From Verrucomicrobiota bacterium (lineage in GTDB: Bacteria; Verrucomicrobiota; Verrucomicrobiia; Opitutales; Opitutaceae): DNA of 64,000 bases. Under the pieces are notes generated by a model, which did no database searches, was not told the DNA's origin, and saw nothing but the letters and a program-made list of their open reading frames with translations. Shown here one piece after another: positions 17,625 through 26,990 of this stretch. The translations under genes and the position numbers were made by a program. The stretch covers positions 523,253 through 587,252 of the forward strand of contig JACRQG010000008.1 in NCBI GenBank assembly GCA_016222805.1, read 5' to 3'. How positions within the stretch are numbered: position 1 is the first letter of the stretch; every line of letters starts with the position of its first letter.

Positions 17625-17690
17625 GCGCCGCCGCCCTGATTCGTGGCGAATCATAATCATGGCGGCAATAATGACGGCGCGGAGGGACAT
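17613..17690 (-). CDS. Isoleucine-rich attenuator leader peptide
   Basis: A 25-codon ORF (ATG to TAA) beginning MSLRAVIIAAMIMIR and ending RRRVTA. Four of its first 14 residues are Ile and all four use ATT, although genes in this window use ATC almost only; such a run of a rare codon suits ribosome stalling as a sensor of charged tRNA-Ile. The stop codon lies in a hairpin and a terminator follows 28 nt later, just before the threonine dehydratase gene. No strong ribosome-binding site is visible before the ATG. Peptide function is inferred from arrangement. Confidence 0.65.
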   Translation of the reverse strand: MSLRAVIIAAMIMIRHESGRRRVTA

Positions 17691-17702
17691 GCGAACAGAG
17701 AG

Positions 17703-17731
17703 GGCAAATCACGTTTGCCGCCCGATGTAAA
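17703..17731 (-). promoter_or_regulatory. Possible promoter/operator of the attenuator leader
   Basis: The inverted repeat GGCAAA-CGTGA-TTTGCC (17703-17719) lies 13 nt upstream of the leader ATG, and TTTACA (minus strand, 17726-17731) upstream of it could serve as a -35. No convincing -10 is seen, so this is a weak call. Confidence 0.3.
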
Positions 17732-17800
17732 GGGCGCCGCGTGTCATCCGCGTCCACCGCCCCGGCGCACCATCGCTCGGAGAGCCGGCGCCGCCATGGG

Positions 17801-18763
17801 TTACTCCGCCAGCACCGTCGCCAGCCAGGTGCGCACGGCGCGGCGTGCCGGCAGGTCGCGCAGCGTCCAGTCGGGAGAGTGGTTGCGAAACGGGAGGGGG
17901 ACAAACGTCCACCGCCCGGGCACTCCCGTGCCCCGCAGCCACCCCTCGGTGGCAGCGGTCGATCCCTCGTGGCTGATGAACTGCGGCCGAGAGCCGAGCC
18001 GCCGAAGCCGCACCAGCGCCGAGGCGCGATCGGCCCCCGCGTAAGGCCAACGCTCGCTGACACCGTCGTAGTGGCTGTGGCAGATGAAGGCCCGCCAGAT
18101 CGGGGCGATGGTGTCGTCGTGCAGGCCGATGAAGTTGGCCGCGATGGCCCCGCGGGAGAAGCCGCAGAAGATCACCGCGCGCTCGTCGCCACCAAAACGC
18201 GCGCACACGTCGCGCACCGTGGCGAGGCAGTAGCGCTTGGTTTCCTCGACGCTGCCCCACCACTTGATCGCGTTGCGCTTGCGCCCCTCGACCTCCTCGA
18301 CAAACGGCAGGCAGACCCACAGGAATCCCTCTCCCCCGGTGATGCCGAAACCGAGCCGGCATCCCTCGACCGTTCCCTCGGAAACGTCGCCATAGGCGTT
18401 GCGGTAGCCGCCGTTGCCCGCGTATTCGACGATCACCGGAAACCGCCGCCCGGGACGCCAGTCGCGGGGCAGGTAAAGGGTATGGTGCACCTCCGTCCCT
18501 TCCCACCCGGAGGTGGTCTGTACCGAACGCACCCCGGGGGCCGGGGTTTCCGTCCGCGCCTCCGGCACCGTCAAATCGGCCGGCACGGTGGAAAGGTCGG
18601 GCAGCGCCGGGGTCTTCACCTCGGCGGCGGCGAGCAGTCCGACGAACCCGATCAGGCCCGCCACTACCGTCCACCGACGGCCGGCCCGGAGCGCGCGCGT
18701 CGCCCCAAACGCGGCCACACGGCAGGGAGACACTCTCGACACGATTGGAACGGGTTGGGACAT
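17801..18763 (-). CDS. Secreted alpha/beta-hydrolase (esterase/PHB depolymerase-like)
   Basis: A 320-residue protein. The ATG at 18763 gives an N-terminus with a hydrophobic segment (WTVVAGLIGFVGLLAAAEV), an export signal; the open frame extends 79 codons further but would bury it. HHTLYLPRDWRPGRRFPVIVEYAG is a typical first strand and oxyanion region; the nucleophile elbow is GFSRG in VIFCGFSRGAIAANF; the catalytic His is likely in FRNHSPDW near the C-terminus. Probably an esterase on a plant or polymer substrate; substrate not known. It is divergent from the ceramidase-like gene. Confidence 0.85.
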   Translation of the reverse strand: MSQPVPIVSRVSPCRVAAFGATRALRAGRRWTVVAGLIGFVGLLAAAEVKTPALPDLSTVPADLTVPEARTETPAPGVRSVQTTSGWEGTEVHHTLYLPRDWRPGRRFPVIVEYAGNGGYRNAYGDVSEGTVEGCRLGFGITGGEGFLWVCLPFVEEVEGRKRNAIKWWGSVEETKRYCLATVRDVCARFGGDERAVIFCGFSRGAIAANFIGLHDDTIAPIWRAFICHSHYDGVSERWPYAGADRASALVRLRRLGSRPQFISHEGSTAATEGWLRGTGVPGRWTFVPLPFRNHSPDWTLRDLPARRAVRTWLATVLAE

Positions 18764-18878
18764 GAGGGAGTCCGGCAGGTCGACGGGAATCGCCGGCGGC
18801 CACCGTCGGTCATAGGTCGCTTTTCCGGAAATGTCTCGAAAAACCTCCCGAGGATCCGCGAACTTCCCCGCGTTCCCC

Positions 18879-20417
18879 ATGAACCCACCGGGTCCCGGCC
18901 GATCCCTCTGGCTCCGTTTCCTGCGGCTCTTTGCCGTGGCCAGCGTGCTGGCGCTCGTCGGTGTCGGCCTGCGGACGTGGTATGCCTTCCGCGACCGCAA
19001 TCCGGGCTACACGCTGCAACTGGGCATCGAGGATCGCGCCTCGCGGGCTGCGCCACGTCCGTTGCGTGTTGGTTTCGCCCGCGAGAAGATCAACCCCGCG
19101 CTGGCCGAGGGTTCGCCTCCGGTGTGGCTCGCGGGCTTCAGTCAGAACCGCCGGGCGACCGCCGTTCACGACGATCTTTGGGCGGTGGCCGGGGTCATCG
19201 ACGATGGCTACACGCGCGTCGGGTTTGTCTCCCTCGACGCCATCGGCTTCATGCACGACGACGCGATCGCCGTCCGGCGCCGCCTCGAGGCCGGACTCAA
19301 GCTCGACTACGCGATCGTCTGCGCCACGCACAATCACTCGACCCCGGATCTGCTGGGCCTCTGGGGACCCCATCCGCTGAAGAACGGCGTCGACCCCGCC
19401 TACCGCGAACAGGTCATCGCCACCGCCGCCCGAACCCTGGCCTCCGCCGTGCGGGCACTCGAGCCGGCCGCCGTGTCCTTCTACGAAATCAACGTGCCAC
19501 CCGACGGGCTCGTGACCGACACCCGGAAGCCCATCGTCTTCGACGCCGATCTGCGCGTGATGCACTTCACCCTGCCCGGCACGACCGCCACGATCGGGAC
19601 TCTCGTCTCCTGGGGCAATCACCCCGAAACCCCGTGGTCCCGGAACACGGAAATCACCGCGGACTTCTGCGGCTTCCTGCGCGACGCTCTGGAAAAGGGT
19701 GTGACCGACGGGGACGGTCGCCCGCGGTTGCCAGGCCTGGGTGGCGTGCACTGCTTCATCAATGGCGCGGTCGGTGGACTGATGACCACTTCGCCCAGCG
19801 TGACGGTGCCCGACCCGTTCGCGTCCAAGCGCAGCTTCAAGGCCCCGGGCCACGACAAGAGCCGCGCCCTCGGACAGCAGCTTGCCGCGCGCATCCTGCC
19901 CCGCCTGCAGGCCGCGGGCGTAGCCGGAACAACCCATGCGCCGCTCGCCGTCCAGGCCCGGACGATCGAACTGCCCGTGGACAATCCCAATTTTCTGCTC
20001 GCCCCGATCCTGGGCATCCTGGACCGCGGCCACGCCCGGTTCCGACACCTCCGCACCGAGGTCGCCGTGCTGCGCTTCGGCGAGGCCTCGATCGCCTGCG
20101 TGCCGGGGGAAATCTACCCGGAAATCGTCAACGGCGGAATCGAGCGGCCGCCCGGAGCGGACTTTGATCTCCCGCCCGTCGAGGTCCCGCCGCTGCGGGA
20201 ATTCCTCCCCGGCCGGGTGAAGTTCGTGCTGGGACTCGCGAACGACGAGATCGGCTACATCATCCCGCGCAGCGAATGGGATCAGAAGCCGCCGTACCTC
20301 TACGGCGCGGCCAAGCCGGTGTATGGCGAGGTGAATTCGCTGGGGCCCGAGACCGCGCCGAGGCTCCACGCCGCCCTGCGCGAGCTCAGTCGCGCGCTGG
20401 AGTCCGCCGGTCGCTGA
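18879..20417 (+). CDS. Membrane-anchored neutral/alkaline ceramidase-like protein
   Basis: A 512-residue protein starting MNPPGPGRSLWLRFLRLFAV with one N-terminal membrane segment and then a large exported domain. LRVGFAREKINPALAEGSPPVWLAGF matches the opening of the neutral/alkaline non-lysosomal ceramidase N-terminal family (VGxGxxDITP-like), and THNHSTPD, WGNHPET and FINGAVGG fit its metal-binding and core motifs. Members of this broad family in Verrucomicrobia are rarely tested, so hydrolysis of ceramide is only one possibility. An upstream in-frame start at 18831 is less likely. Confidence 0.85.
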   Translation: MNPPGPGRSLWLRFLRLFAVASVLALVGVGLRTWYAFRDRNPGYTLQLGIEDRASRAAPRPLRVGFAREKINPALAEGSPPVWLAGFSQNRRATAVHDDLWAVAGVIDDGYTRVGFVSLDAIGFMHDDAIAVRRRLEAGLKLDYAIVCATHNHSTPDLLGLWGPHPLKNGVDPAYREQVIATAARTLASAVRALEPAAVSFYEINVPPDGLVTDTRKPIVFDADLRVMHFTLPGTTATIGTLVSWGNHPETPWSRNTEITADFCGFLRDALEKGVTDGDGRPRLPGLGGVHCFINGAVGGLMTTSPSVTVPDPFASKRSFKAPGHDKSRALGQQLAARILPRLQAAGVAGTTHAPLAVQARTIELPVDNPNFLLAPILGILDRGHARFRHLRTEVAVLRFGEASIACVPGEIYPEIVNGGIERPPGADFDLPPVEVPPLREFLPGRVKFVLGLANDEIGYIIPRSEWDQKPPYLYGAAKPVYGEVNSLGPETAPRLHAALRELSRALESAGR

Positions 20418-20429
20418 TCCCGCCCGGTC

Positions 20430-22076
20430 TCAGGCCTCCAGGAGCGGCTGCCAGTTCCACCGGCGCGCGGAAAACAAGCCGCGGTCGCTGAGCTTGAGAT
20501 CGGGAATGACCAGCAGCGCCATGAAGGAGAGGGTCATGAACGGGGCATCGAGCTTTGCCCCGAGTTCCTTGGCCCGCCGGTCGAGCTCGGTGTAGCGGCG
20601 CGCCACGGTGCGGCCGTCGAGGTCCGACATCAGTCCCGCCACCGGCAATGGCAGGACCGCACTCCGTCCCTCGCCGGCCACGGCGAGACCGCCGCGGCTG
20701 CCGATCACCAGGTTGATCGCAGTGGCCAGCGCCAGGTCGTCCGCCCCCACCGCCACGATGTTGTGCGAGTCGTGGGCCACGGAGGAGGCGATGGCACCGG
20801 CCCGCAGGCCGAATCCGCGCACAAAACCCACTGCCACGGGCGCGCGCCGGACATACCGGTTGACCACCGCGATCTTCAGCAGATCGCGTCGCGGATCCGT
20901 CACCAGCCGCCCTCCCTCCACCCGCGCGCGCTCGACCCGATGCCGCGTGATGAGCTGGCCGTTAATCGCCTCGATCACCTGGAGCCGGCTGCCCGCGCCG
21001 GCCGGCACCGCGAAATCCGCCGGCGTCCGGGGCGCAGCCGCCATCCGGTTGGGTGTGACCACCGGCAGCCGCGGCAGCCGCGTGCGACCGTCGGCCGCGA
21101 CCAACTCCCCCTGCAGGTAGGTCCGCCGCACCCGGAAATCCCGCCAGCCGTCGACCACGATGAAGTCCGCCGGATCGCCCTCGCGCAGCAGGCCGACGTC
21201 CAGGCCGTAGTGTTCCACCGGATTCACCGAGGCGCACCGCAACACCGCCAGGCGATCCGCGCCGGTGGCGAAGGCCCGGCGCACGTGCCGATCCAGATGA
21301 CCGCCCAGCAGGAGATCCGGATGCAGGTCGTCGCAGCAGAACATCACCCGATCGGGGTGCGTCCGCAGCAGCGGAGCGAGCGCCGCGAAGTTCCGCGCCG
21401 CCGAACCTTCGCGGATGAGGATCTTCATCCCCGCCGCGAGCTTGTCGCGGGCTTCCGCCAGGGTGAAACACTCGTGGTCGGTCGAGGGACCGGCCGCCGC
21501 ATAACGCGCCGCCTCCGCTCCCCGCAGGCCGGGCGCGTGGCCGTCGATCGGTTTGCCGCGGGCCCGCGCGGCGTCCATCATCGCGCGCAGCGACGGGTCC
21601 CCTCCCAACACGCCGGGGAAGTTCATCACTTCGCTGAGATAGCGCACGTCGCGCCGCGCGAGCAGGCGCCCCACGGCGCGGGCATCGAGTGCCGCCCCGG
21701 CCGTTTCGAAGGACGTGGCCGGCACGCATGACGGGGCCCCGAAATTGAACTTCAGGGGCGTCCGCCAACCATCGCGGATCATGTAGGAGACGCCCGCCGC
21801 CCCGAGCACGTTGGCGATTTCATGCGGATCGGACACCGTGGCGACGGTGCCGTGCACCACCGCGAGACGGGCAAACTCGGAGGGCGGCAGCAGCGAACTC
21901 TCGATGTGGATGTGCGCGTCGACAAAGCCCGGCAGGAGCAAGGGACCCCGGCGGCCGGCCGCATCCGGGGTGATGCGGGTGATGCGACCGTTCCGCCATT
22001 CCACGCGGCCGGCGAAGATCCGCCGCGCATGGAGGTCGACCACCTGACCCGTGAGTTTTCGCGTGGGGCTGGCCAT
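20430..22076 (-). CDS. ade: Adenine deaminase
   Basis: A 548-residue amidohydrolase converting adenine to hypoxanthine and ammonia. The start MASPTRKLTGQVVDLHARRI was chosen because the upstream extension is Arg/Pro-rich and not conserved. Metal ligands are in LLPGFVDAHIHIESSLL (His 55 and 57), with DGHAPGLRG, STDHECF and CCDDLHPD further on. The C-terminal half has VAVGADDLALATAINLV and LPLPVAGLMSD, typical of the Ade family (COG1001). It stands alone and converges with the ceramidase-like gene, 12 nt apart. Confidence 0.95.
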   Translation of the reverse strand: MASPTRKLTGQVVDLHARRIFAGRVEWRNGRITRITPDAAGRRGPLLLPGFVDAHIHIESSLLPPSEFARLAVVHGTVATVSDPHEIANVLGAAGVSYMIRDGWRTPLKFNFGAPSCVPATSFETAGAALDARAVGRLLARRDVRYLSEVMNFPGVLGGDPSLRAMMDAARARGKPIDGHAPGLRGAEAARYAAAGPSTDHECFTLAEARDKLAAGMKILIREGSAARNFAALAPLLRTHPDRVMFCCDDLHPDLLLGGHLDRHVRRAFATGADRLAVLRCASVNPVEHYGLDVGLLREGDPADFIVVDGWRDFRVRRTYLQGELVAADGRTRLPRLPVVTPNRMAAAPRTPADFAVPAGAGSRLQVIEAINGQLITRHRVERARVEGGRLVTDPRRDLLKIAVVNRYVRRAPVAVGFVRGFGLRAGAIASSVAHDSHNIVAVGADDLALATAINLVIGSRGGLAVAGEGRSAVLPLPVAGLMSDLDGRTVARRYTELDRRAKELGAKLDAPFMTLSFMALLVIPDLKLSDRGLFSARRWNWQPLLEA

Positions 22077-22182
22077 GACCGCGAGGATACCCGCCGGCCG
22101 GCGCGTGGCAATGCCGCGCGCCGAACGTCGTGGCCGCGATCCTGCTGGCCTCCAGCCCGGACCCACCCCGTCGTCGCTGGCC

Positions 22183-22464
22183 TTACGCCGTGGCGACGGT
22201 CCCGGCTTCAACCGGCGGCGCTTCGAACGGGAGCGTCAGCAGTTCCATCGCCTCCGCGTGGGAAGCGGTGATGAAGTAGCGCGATTCAAGACTCTGCCAG
22301 GCATCGTCGCCGGCACGCTTCTCCACCAGGTAGCCGACCGGGTGATAGTGTTCCGCGTAGAGCAGTCGCAGGGTGCCGCAGCGGGCGTCCTGCACGTTCG
22401 GCAGGGGCTCCGACATCCGCAGCGCCGACACCAAGGGTTGGCTTATCTCCATGGCCGTATGCAT
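22183..22464 (-). CDS. Small hypothetical protein
   Basis: A 93-residue soluble protein; the ATG at 22464 is preceded by GGAA at suitable spacing, but GTG at 22491 and ATG at 22452 are possible. It has LRLLYAEHYHPVGYLVEKRAGDDAWQSLESRYFITASHAEAMELL split over a mixed alpha/beta pattern, balanced in composition and unlike a shadow frame. I do not recognise the family. It lies 106 nt upstream of the adenine deaminase start on the same strand. Confidence 0.6.
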   Translation of the reverse strand: MHTAMEISQPLVSALRMSEPLPNVQDARCGTLRLLYAEHYHPVGYLVEKRAGDDAWQSLESRYFITASHAEAMELLTLPFEAPPVEAGTVATA

Positions 22465-22636
22465 CGGATTTCCGGTGTTTGAGGTTGGCACGGCCCAGAG
22501 CGGAAAGCCGGAGGCGCGAAGCGCGGGCCTTTACCGGGGCCGTGCCCCGATCGTAGGCCGTCCGGTCGCCTTTGGCAAACCGCCCGGCCGGTTCGGCGCC
22601 CCGCGGCGGCGACACGTGACCCAGGCCGGCTCCGTT

Positions 22637-23929
22637 TCAAGCCCGCCGCTTCCAGTCGTCGCGGCGCGGACGGGCGCGCAGCGCGTTGGCCGAAGCGTCC
22701 TCGAATTTCTCTGCCTGCGGATCCCAGCGCACCGGCCGGCCCAGCTCCATCGCGATCGCGCCCAGGTGCAGGGTGGTGCTCAACCGGTGCAGCGCCTCGG
22801 CGGTGTACATCGGGGGCTGGCCGTTGCGCACGCAGTCGAGGAAGTCGCGGTGCTCGCGCGGCCGCATCCGCCAGATCTTGCTCGTCGCCGGATCGTAGGT
22901 CCGGCGGAAGACGTCGAGGTTGCTCGCCTCGAGCCGGCCCAGCCAGCCCTTGTTGCCCACCCAGCCCTCCGTGCCTTCGAGGCGGATCGACGGGGCCTCC
23001 GAGAAGACCTCGAGCACGACGCCGTTGGCATAGGTGTACGTGAGCTCGTAGGTCTGCGGAACGGAGTTGATCGCGTGGGGCGGAATGACGCCCCGGCCGC
23101 GCGCCTCCACCGGACTGCTGGCCTCGGCGAAATTCGCCACCTGGGCGGTGTCGATCAAGTGCGCTCCCCAATCGGTCAGGGAGCCGCCGGAGAAATCACG
23201 GATCTGGCGCCACACCTGGGCGTCGGTGAGGGAGGGGGTGTAGGGGCGAAACGGCGCGGGTCCGAGCCACATCTCGTAGTTGAGTCCGGCCGGCACCGGC
23301 ACCGGCTTCTCCTCCGGGAAGATCGGTTTGATCGGTAGCCCCACCTTGATCCGCTGCAGCTTCCCGATGCCGCCATTCCGCACCACTTCGGCCATCTTGT
23401 AGTACTGGATCACGGACCGATCCTCGAGGCCGGTGGCAAAGACCGCGCCGCGCCGACTCACGGCCTCGGCGAGTTCGCGACCCTCCGCGATGGTCAGCGT
23501 CGGCTTCTCGCAGAAGACGTGCTTGCCCGCGTCGAGCGCCATCAGGGCCATCGTCACATGCCAGTGGTCGGGCGTGGAAATGACCGCCGCATCGATGTCA
23601 CGCCGCGCCAGCAGCGCGCGGAAGTCCGCGATTTCCGCGCAGCCCTTCGTGCCATATTTCTGGTCGACGGTTTCGCGTCCCTTGGCCATCCGGCTGGCGA
23701 AGACGTCGCACACGGCCACCACCTGGCAGTCATCCTCCTCGAGGAACTGCTTCAGGTTGACCCCGAACCCATGGGCGCCGAGTCCGATGCAGCCGAGCGT
23801 GATTTTCTTGGACGGCGCCTGGGCACCGAACAACCGGGCCGGCAGGAACCGGGGCGCGACTCCCGCGGCCAGCACACCGGCGAGACCCGAGCGAAGGAAC
23901 GAGCGACGCGACGCAGGAGAGGGCTTCAT
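22637..23929 (-). CDS. Tat-exported Gfo/Idh/MocA family oxidoreductase
   Basis: A 430-residue NAD(P)-dependent sugar oxidoreductase relative. The start chosen gives SRRSFLRSGLAGVLAAGVAP, a twin-arginine signal, so the protein is folded with cofactor and exported to the periplasm. The Rossmann fold starts ITLGCIGLGAHG; STPDHWHV and HVFCEKPT are the family core with the catalytic Lys of EKP. The C-terminal domain carries the usual beta-sheet region (SLTDWGAHLIDTAQVA). Substrate unknown. It is divergent from the TonB-dependent receptor. Confidence 0.93.
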   Translation of the reverse strand: MKPSPASRRSFLRSGLAGVLAAGVAPRFLPARLFGAQAPSKKITLGCIGLGAHGFGVNLKQFLEEDDCQVVAVCDVFASRMAKGRETVDQKYGTKGCAEIADFRALLARRDIDAAVISTPDHWHVTMALMALDAGKHVFCEKPTLTIAEGRELAEAVSRRGAVFATGLEDRSVIQYYKMAEVVRNGGIGKLQRIKVGLPIKPIFPEEKPVPVPAGLNYEMWLGPAPFRPYTPSLTDAQVWRQIRDFSGGSLTDWGAHLIDTAQVANFAEASSPVEARGRGVIPPHAINSVPQTYELTYTYANGVVLEVFSEAPSIRLEGTEGWVGNKGWLGRLEASNLDVFRRTYDPATSKIWRMRPREHRDFLDCVRNGQPPMYTAEALHRLSTTLHLGAIAMELGRPVRWDPQAEKFEDASANALRARPRRDDWKRRA

Positions 23930-24114
23930 GGAGAAGAGCCCAAGTGTGGCGCTCCCCGGCCGCGCGTCGAGCCGCGGAAACACGGCGCCGTCGCGGCATT
24001 CCACGGCGGCCGCGCCGTTCTCCCCCTCGAAACTCGCCTTTGCCCCGGTTTCCTGCGACTCCGTCGCCGTGCGCCGCGCACCTGCGCGGCGTTCCCCTCC
24101 TCCTTCGGTACTCC

Positions 24115-26907
24115 ATGTTTCCGCTCCGCCCGTCTTCGTCTCTGCTTCTCCGACCCGCCATCGGCGCGATCCTCGCCTTCCTGGCGGGTTCCCCCGCCGT
24201 GCCCGGGCAGACGGCCAGCCGCCCCTCCTCCCTTTCGGCGACCGAAGAGGTGGTGGCCCTGTCTCCGTTCACGGTGAACGCCGCCCAGGATACCTCCTGG
24301 GTCGCGACCACCACGCTGGTGGGAACGCGGACGAACCAGGAACTCGCCAAGGTGCCGGTCACGGTCGATGTCATCACCGCCGACTTCATGAAGGACCTGG
24401 GGATCTTCAGCATGGAGGACGCGGCCCAGTTTGTCTCCGGGCTCACCGTCTCGCCGCGCCTCGAGTCGCGCAACGACGAGGGTCGCATCACCTATCGCGG
24501 CCTCGGCGGCACGAGCACGACCTCGCGCAACTTCTTCCTCTGGTACGTGCCGGCCGACACCTACAACGTGGAGCGCTTCGATTTCAACAAGGGCTCCAAC
24601 TCCCTGATGTTCGGGGACGCCTCGCCCGGCGGCCAGACCACCACGTACACCAAGCGCGCCCGCCCGGGAAACTTCGCCCTGCCGCTCCTCAGTTATGGCT
24701 CCTTTGGGGCCTACCGCGTGCAGTTCGACGTGAACCGGCAGCTGCGCCGCAACCTCTTCCTCCGCCTCAACGCCGTCAACCGCACCAACAGCACTTACGT
24801 GCGCGGCACGAAGGACAACCTGCGCGCCCTGGATCTCGCCGTGACCTACGAGCCGTTCCGGACCACCTCCATCCGCGTGGAACTGGAGCGCGGGCTCACC
24901 CTCCGCGAGCGTGCCGACAGCGCCCTCGCGATCAACGACGTCGCCGCTCCCGGCCGCGGCTTCACCCAGAACAACCGCTGGTACGTGACGTCCGACGGCG
25001 AGATCTTCCTTCGCACGAGCACCTTTCCCGCGGCCATCGATCGCACGGGACCGACCGGCGCCAACCAGGTCTCGCTCCTCGCCGGGCAAACGCGCGCCGT
25101 GCGCCTGCCCAACGGCAGCGCCAAGCTCTTCACCGGTTTCGACAAGTACCTGAATGTGCTTGGCACAAACGACTATCAGAACCGCACGTTCAACGTCGCC
25201 AATGTCACCGTCGAGCAGCGCATTGGCCGGCTCGCCCTTGAAGTCGCCTTCAACCAGCAGTTCCAGCATCAGGATCGGAACGACAATTCCTTCGGCACGA
25301 GCCAGTCGCCGCCGGTCTTCAACGTCGACGCCGCCGGGCGGCCCTATGTCGAGATGGGCACCGGCACGAATTACAAGGTCTTCGGCAACGTGGTAAAGGC
25401 CGGCCGCCTCGCCGCGGTGTATCCCTTCGACTTCGGCCGCTGGGGCCGGCAGTTCGCAGTCGTCACCGCCCTGCGCCAGCGCGACGTGGGCACATCGAAG
25501 CGGTTCTCGATCTCCAACGACCTCGGGCCCGGGATCCTCGGCAACAACCTGCTCCACTACCGCGCCTACATGGACGATCCCCGCATCAACGAGCCGGCGT
25601 TCTGGGATCAGTTCCTTCTCCGCAACCTCCCCGTCACCTCGACGTTTCGCGCGATCCAGTACGAGGTCTTCACCAACACGGGGCCCTTCGTGGATATCCG
25701 CTACTCCGGCACGCAGACCGCGTCGCTATCGGGCGAGTACTTTGGCGGGCGGCTGAACTCCCTCCTGGGCATGAGTTGGAACCGGCTCAGCCGGAAAATC
25801 CCGGGTCCGGCCGCCTATCAGACCGACGCGCGAGGTTTCTACACCCACCCCGGCATGCCGTGGGAAAACCCCGGGGCCTATGGTTATGATCCAAACTTCA
25901 ACCTGTCGGCCACCAGCAAGGTCATCGGGCTCACGTTCACCCTCTGGCGCGGCGACCAGACCAATGTCAACGCGTACACCGTGTACTCGGAGTCGTTCAA
26001 CTGGCAGTCCCGCCAGGTGTTCTACGGTCCCGACATCGGCCCGGTGCTCGGCCGGACGAAGGAGTTCGGCTTCAAGGGCGATCTCTTCCGGCGGCAGCTG
26101 TTCTACACTCTCGCCTTCTACGAAATCCGCCGGATCAACTCGGCCTATACCTGGTCACCCGACGTCCTCACGGTCACGCAACTGGAGGACCTGATTAACC
26201 CGAACAACGTGCTGCCCGGCGATCCCCGTTACCTCACGGTCGTGAACGGCCTCAACAACGAGCGCCGCACCGTCAACTCCTCCGAGCAGTCGCGGGGCTT
26301 CGATCTGACACTGCAGGGCCAGCGCTGGCGCGGACTGCAGACCCGCCTCACCCTCTCCACCACGCGAGTGCGGGCGCGGGCGGATTTTTCCCGGTTCCGG
26401 GAGTACCTCGACGCCGCCGTGGAACGCACCGCCGCCGCCAACGCGCCCGGCGGCGACCGCACCATGGCCGAAAGCGCCGCTGTCCTGGCCAACGCCCAGA
26501 CCATCCTCGGCTCCAATACCCTGACCGAACGCATCTCCGGACGCCGCAGCGCGCCGTACTCCGCGAGCATCGTCGCCGACTACCAGGTGCCGTGGGTGCG
26601 CGGGCTGCGCCTCGGCCTCAATGGCTCCCTGACCCCGGACTACACCGTGGCGATCTTCGACGGAGTCACCTACGAGGGCGCCGCGATGTTCCCCTTGCAC
26701 GGCTACGTGATGTACGATGTGCGGTGGCACCGGCGCTCGTTCTCCTTCCGACTCGGGCTGCAGAACGCTTACGACGCCATCAATGGACGCGCCCCCTATC
26801 GCATCACGGGCGCCACCGGCTTCAACGCCACGATGCGGCAGCCCAATCTGATCTACCGCTACGCCGAACCGGCCACCGTCAACTTCACCGTGACGACCCA
26901 GTTGTGA
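24115..26907 (+). CDS. TonB-dependent outer-membrane receptor
   Basis: A 930-residue receptor. Start MFPLRPSSSLLLRPAIGAIL gives a signal peptide ending near PGQTA; then EEVVALSPFTVNAAQDTSWV, the sequence that opens receptors of Opitutaceae. The plug follows (LAKVPVTVDVITADFMKDLG, RITYRGLGG) and then about 750 residues of beta-barrel ending in NFTVTTQL with the usual aromatic-rich strands. No classical TonB box is evident, which is normal for this group. It probably imports a carbohydrate or siderophore; the ligand is unknown. Upstream in-frame codons to 23944 overlap the oxidoreductase promoter side and were not used. Confidence 0.94.
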   Translation: MFPLRPSSSLLLRPAIGAILAFLAGSPAVPGQTASRPSSLSATEEVVALSPFTVNAAQDTSWVATTTLVGTRTNQELAKVPVTVDVITADFMKDLGIFSMEDAAQFVSGLTVSPRLESRNDEGRITYRGLGGTSTTSRNFFLWYVPADTYNVERFDFNKGSNSLMFGDASPGGQTTTYTKRARPGNFALPLLSYGSFGAYRVQFDVNRQLRRNLFLRLNAVNRTNSTYVRGTKDNLRALDLAVTYEPFRTTSIRVELERGLTLRERADSALAINDVAAPGRGFTQNNRWYVTSDGEIFLRTSTFPAAIDRTGPTGANQVSLLAGQTRAVRLPNGSAKLFTGFDKYLNVLGTNDYQNRTFNVANVTVEQRIGRLALEVAFNQQFQHQDRNDNSFGTSQSPPVFNVDAAGRPYVEMGTGTNYKVFGNVVKAGRLAAVYPFDFGRWGRQFAVVTALRQRDVGTSKRFSISNDLGPGILGNNLLHYRAYMDDPRINEPAFWDQFLLRNLPVTSTFRAIQYEVFTNTGPFVDIRYSGTQTASLSGEYFGGRLNSLLGMSWNRLSRKIPGPAAYQTDARGFYTHPGMPWENPGAYGYDPNFNLSATSKVIGLTFTLWRGDQTNVNAYTVYSESFNWQSRQVFYGPDIGPVLGRTKEFGFKGDLFRRQLFYTLAFYEIRRINSAYTWSPDVLTVTQLEDLINPNNVLPGDPRYLTVVNGLNNERRTVNSSEQSRGFDLTLQGQRWRGLQTRLTLSTTRVRARADFSRFREYLDAAVERTAAANAPGGDRTMAESAAVLANAQTILGSNTLTERISGRRSAPYSASIVADYQVPWVRGLRLGLNGSLTPDYTVAIFDGVTYEGAAMFPLHGYVMYDVRWHRRSFSFRLGLQNAYDAINGRAPYRITGATGFNATMRQPNLIYRYAEPATVNFTVTTQL

Positions 26908-26990
26908 CCGGCCGGGTCTACCCGGATCCGCCGCCCTTCGGCGCACCGAAATTCGCCAAAACGGAAAAAAACGTCTTCGCTGCCCGCACC

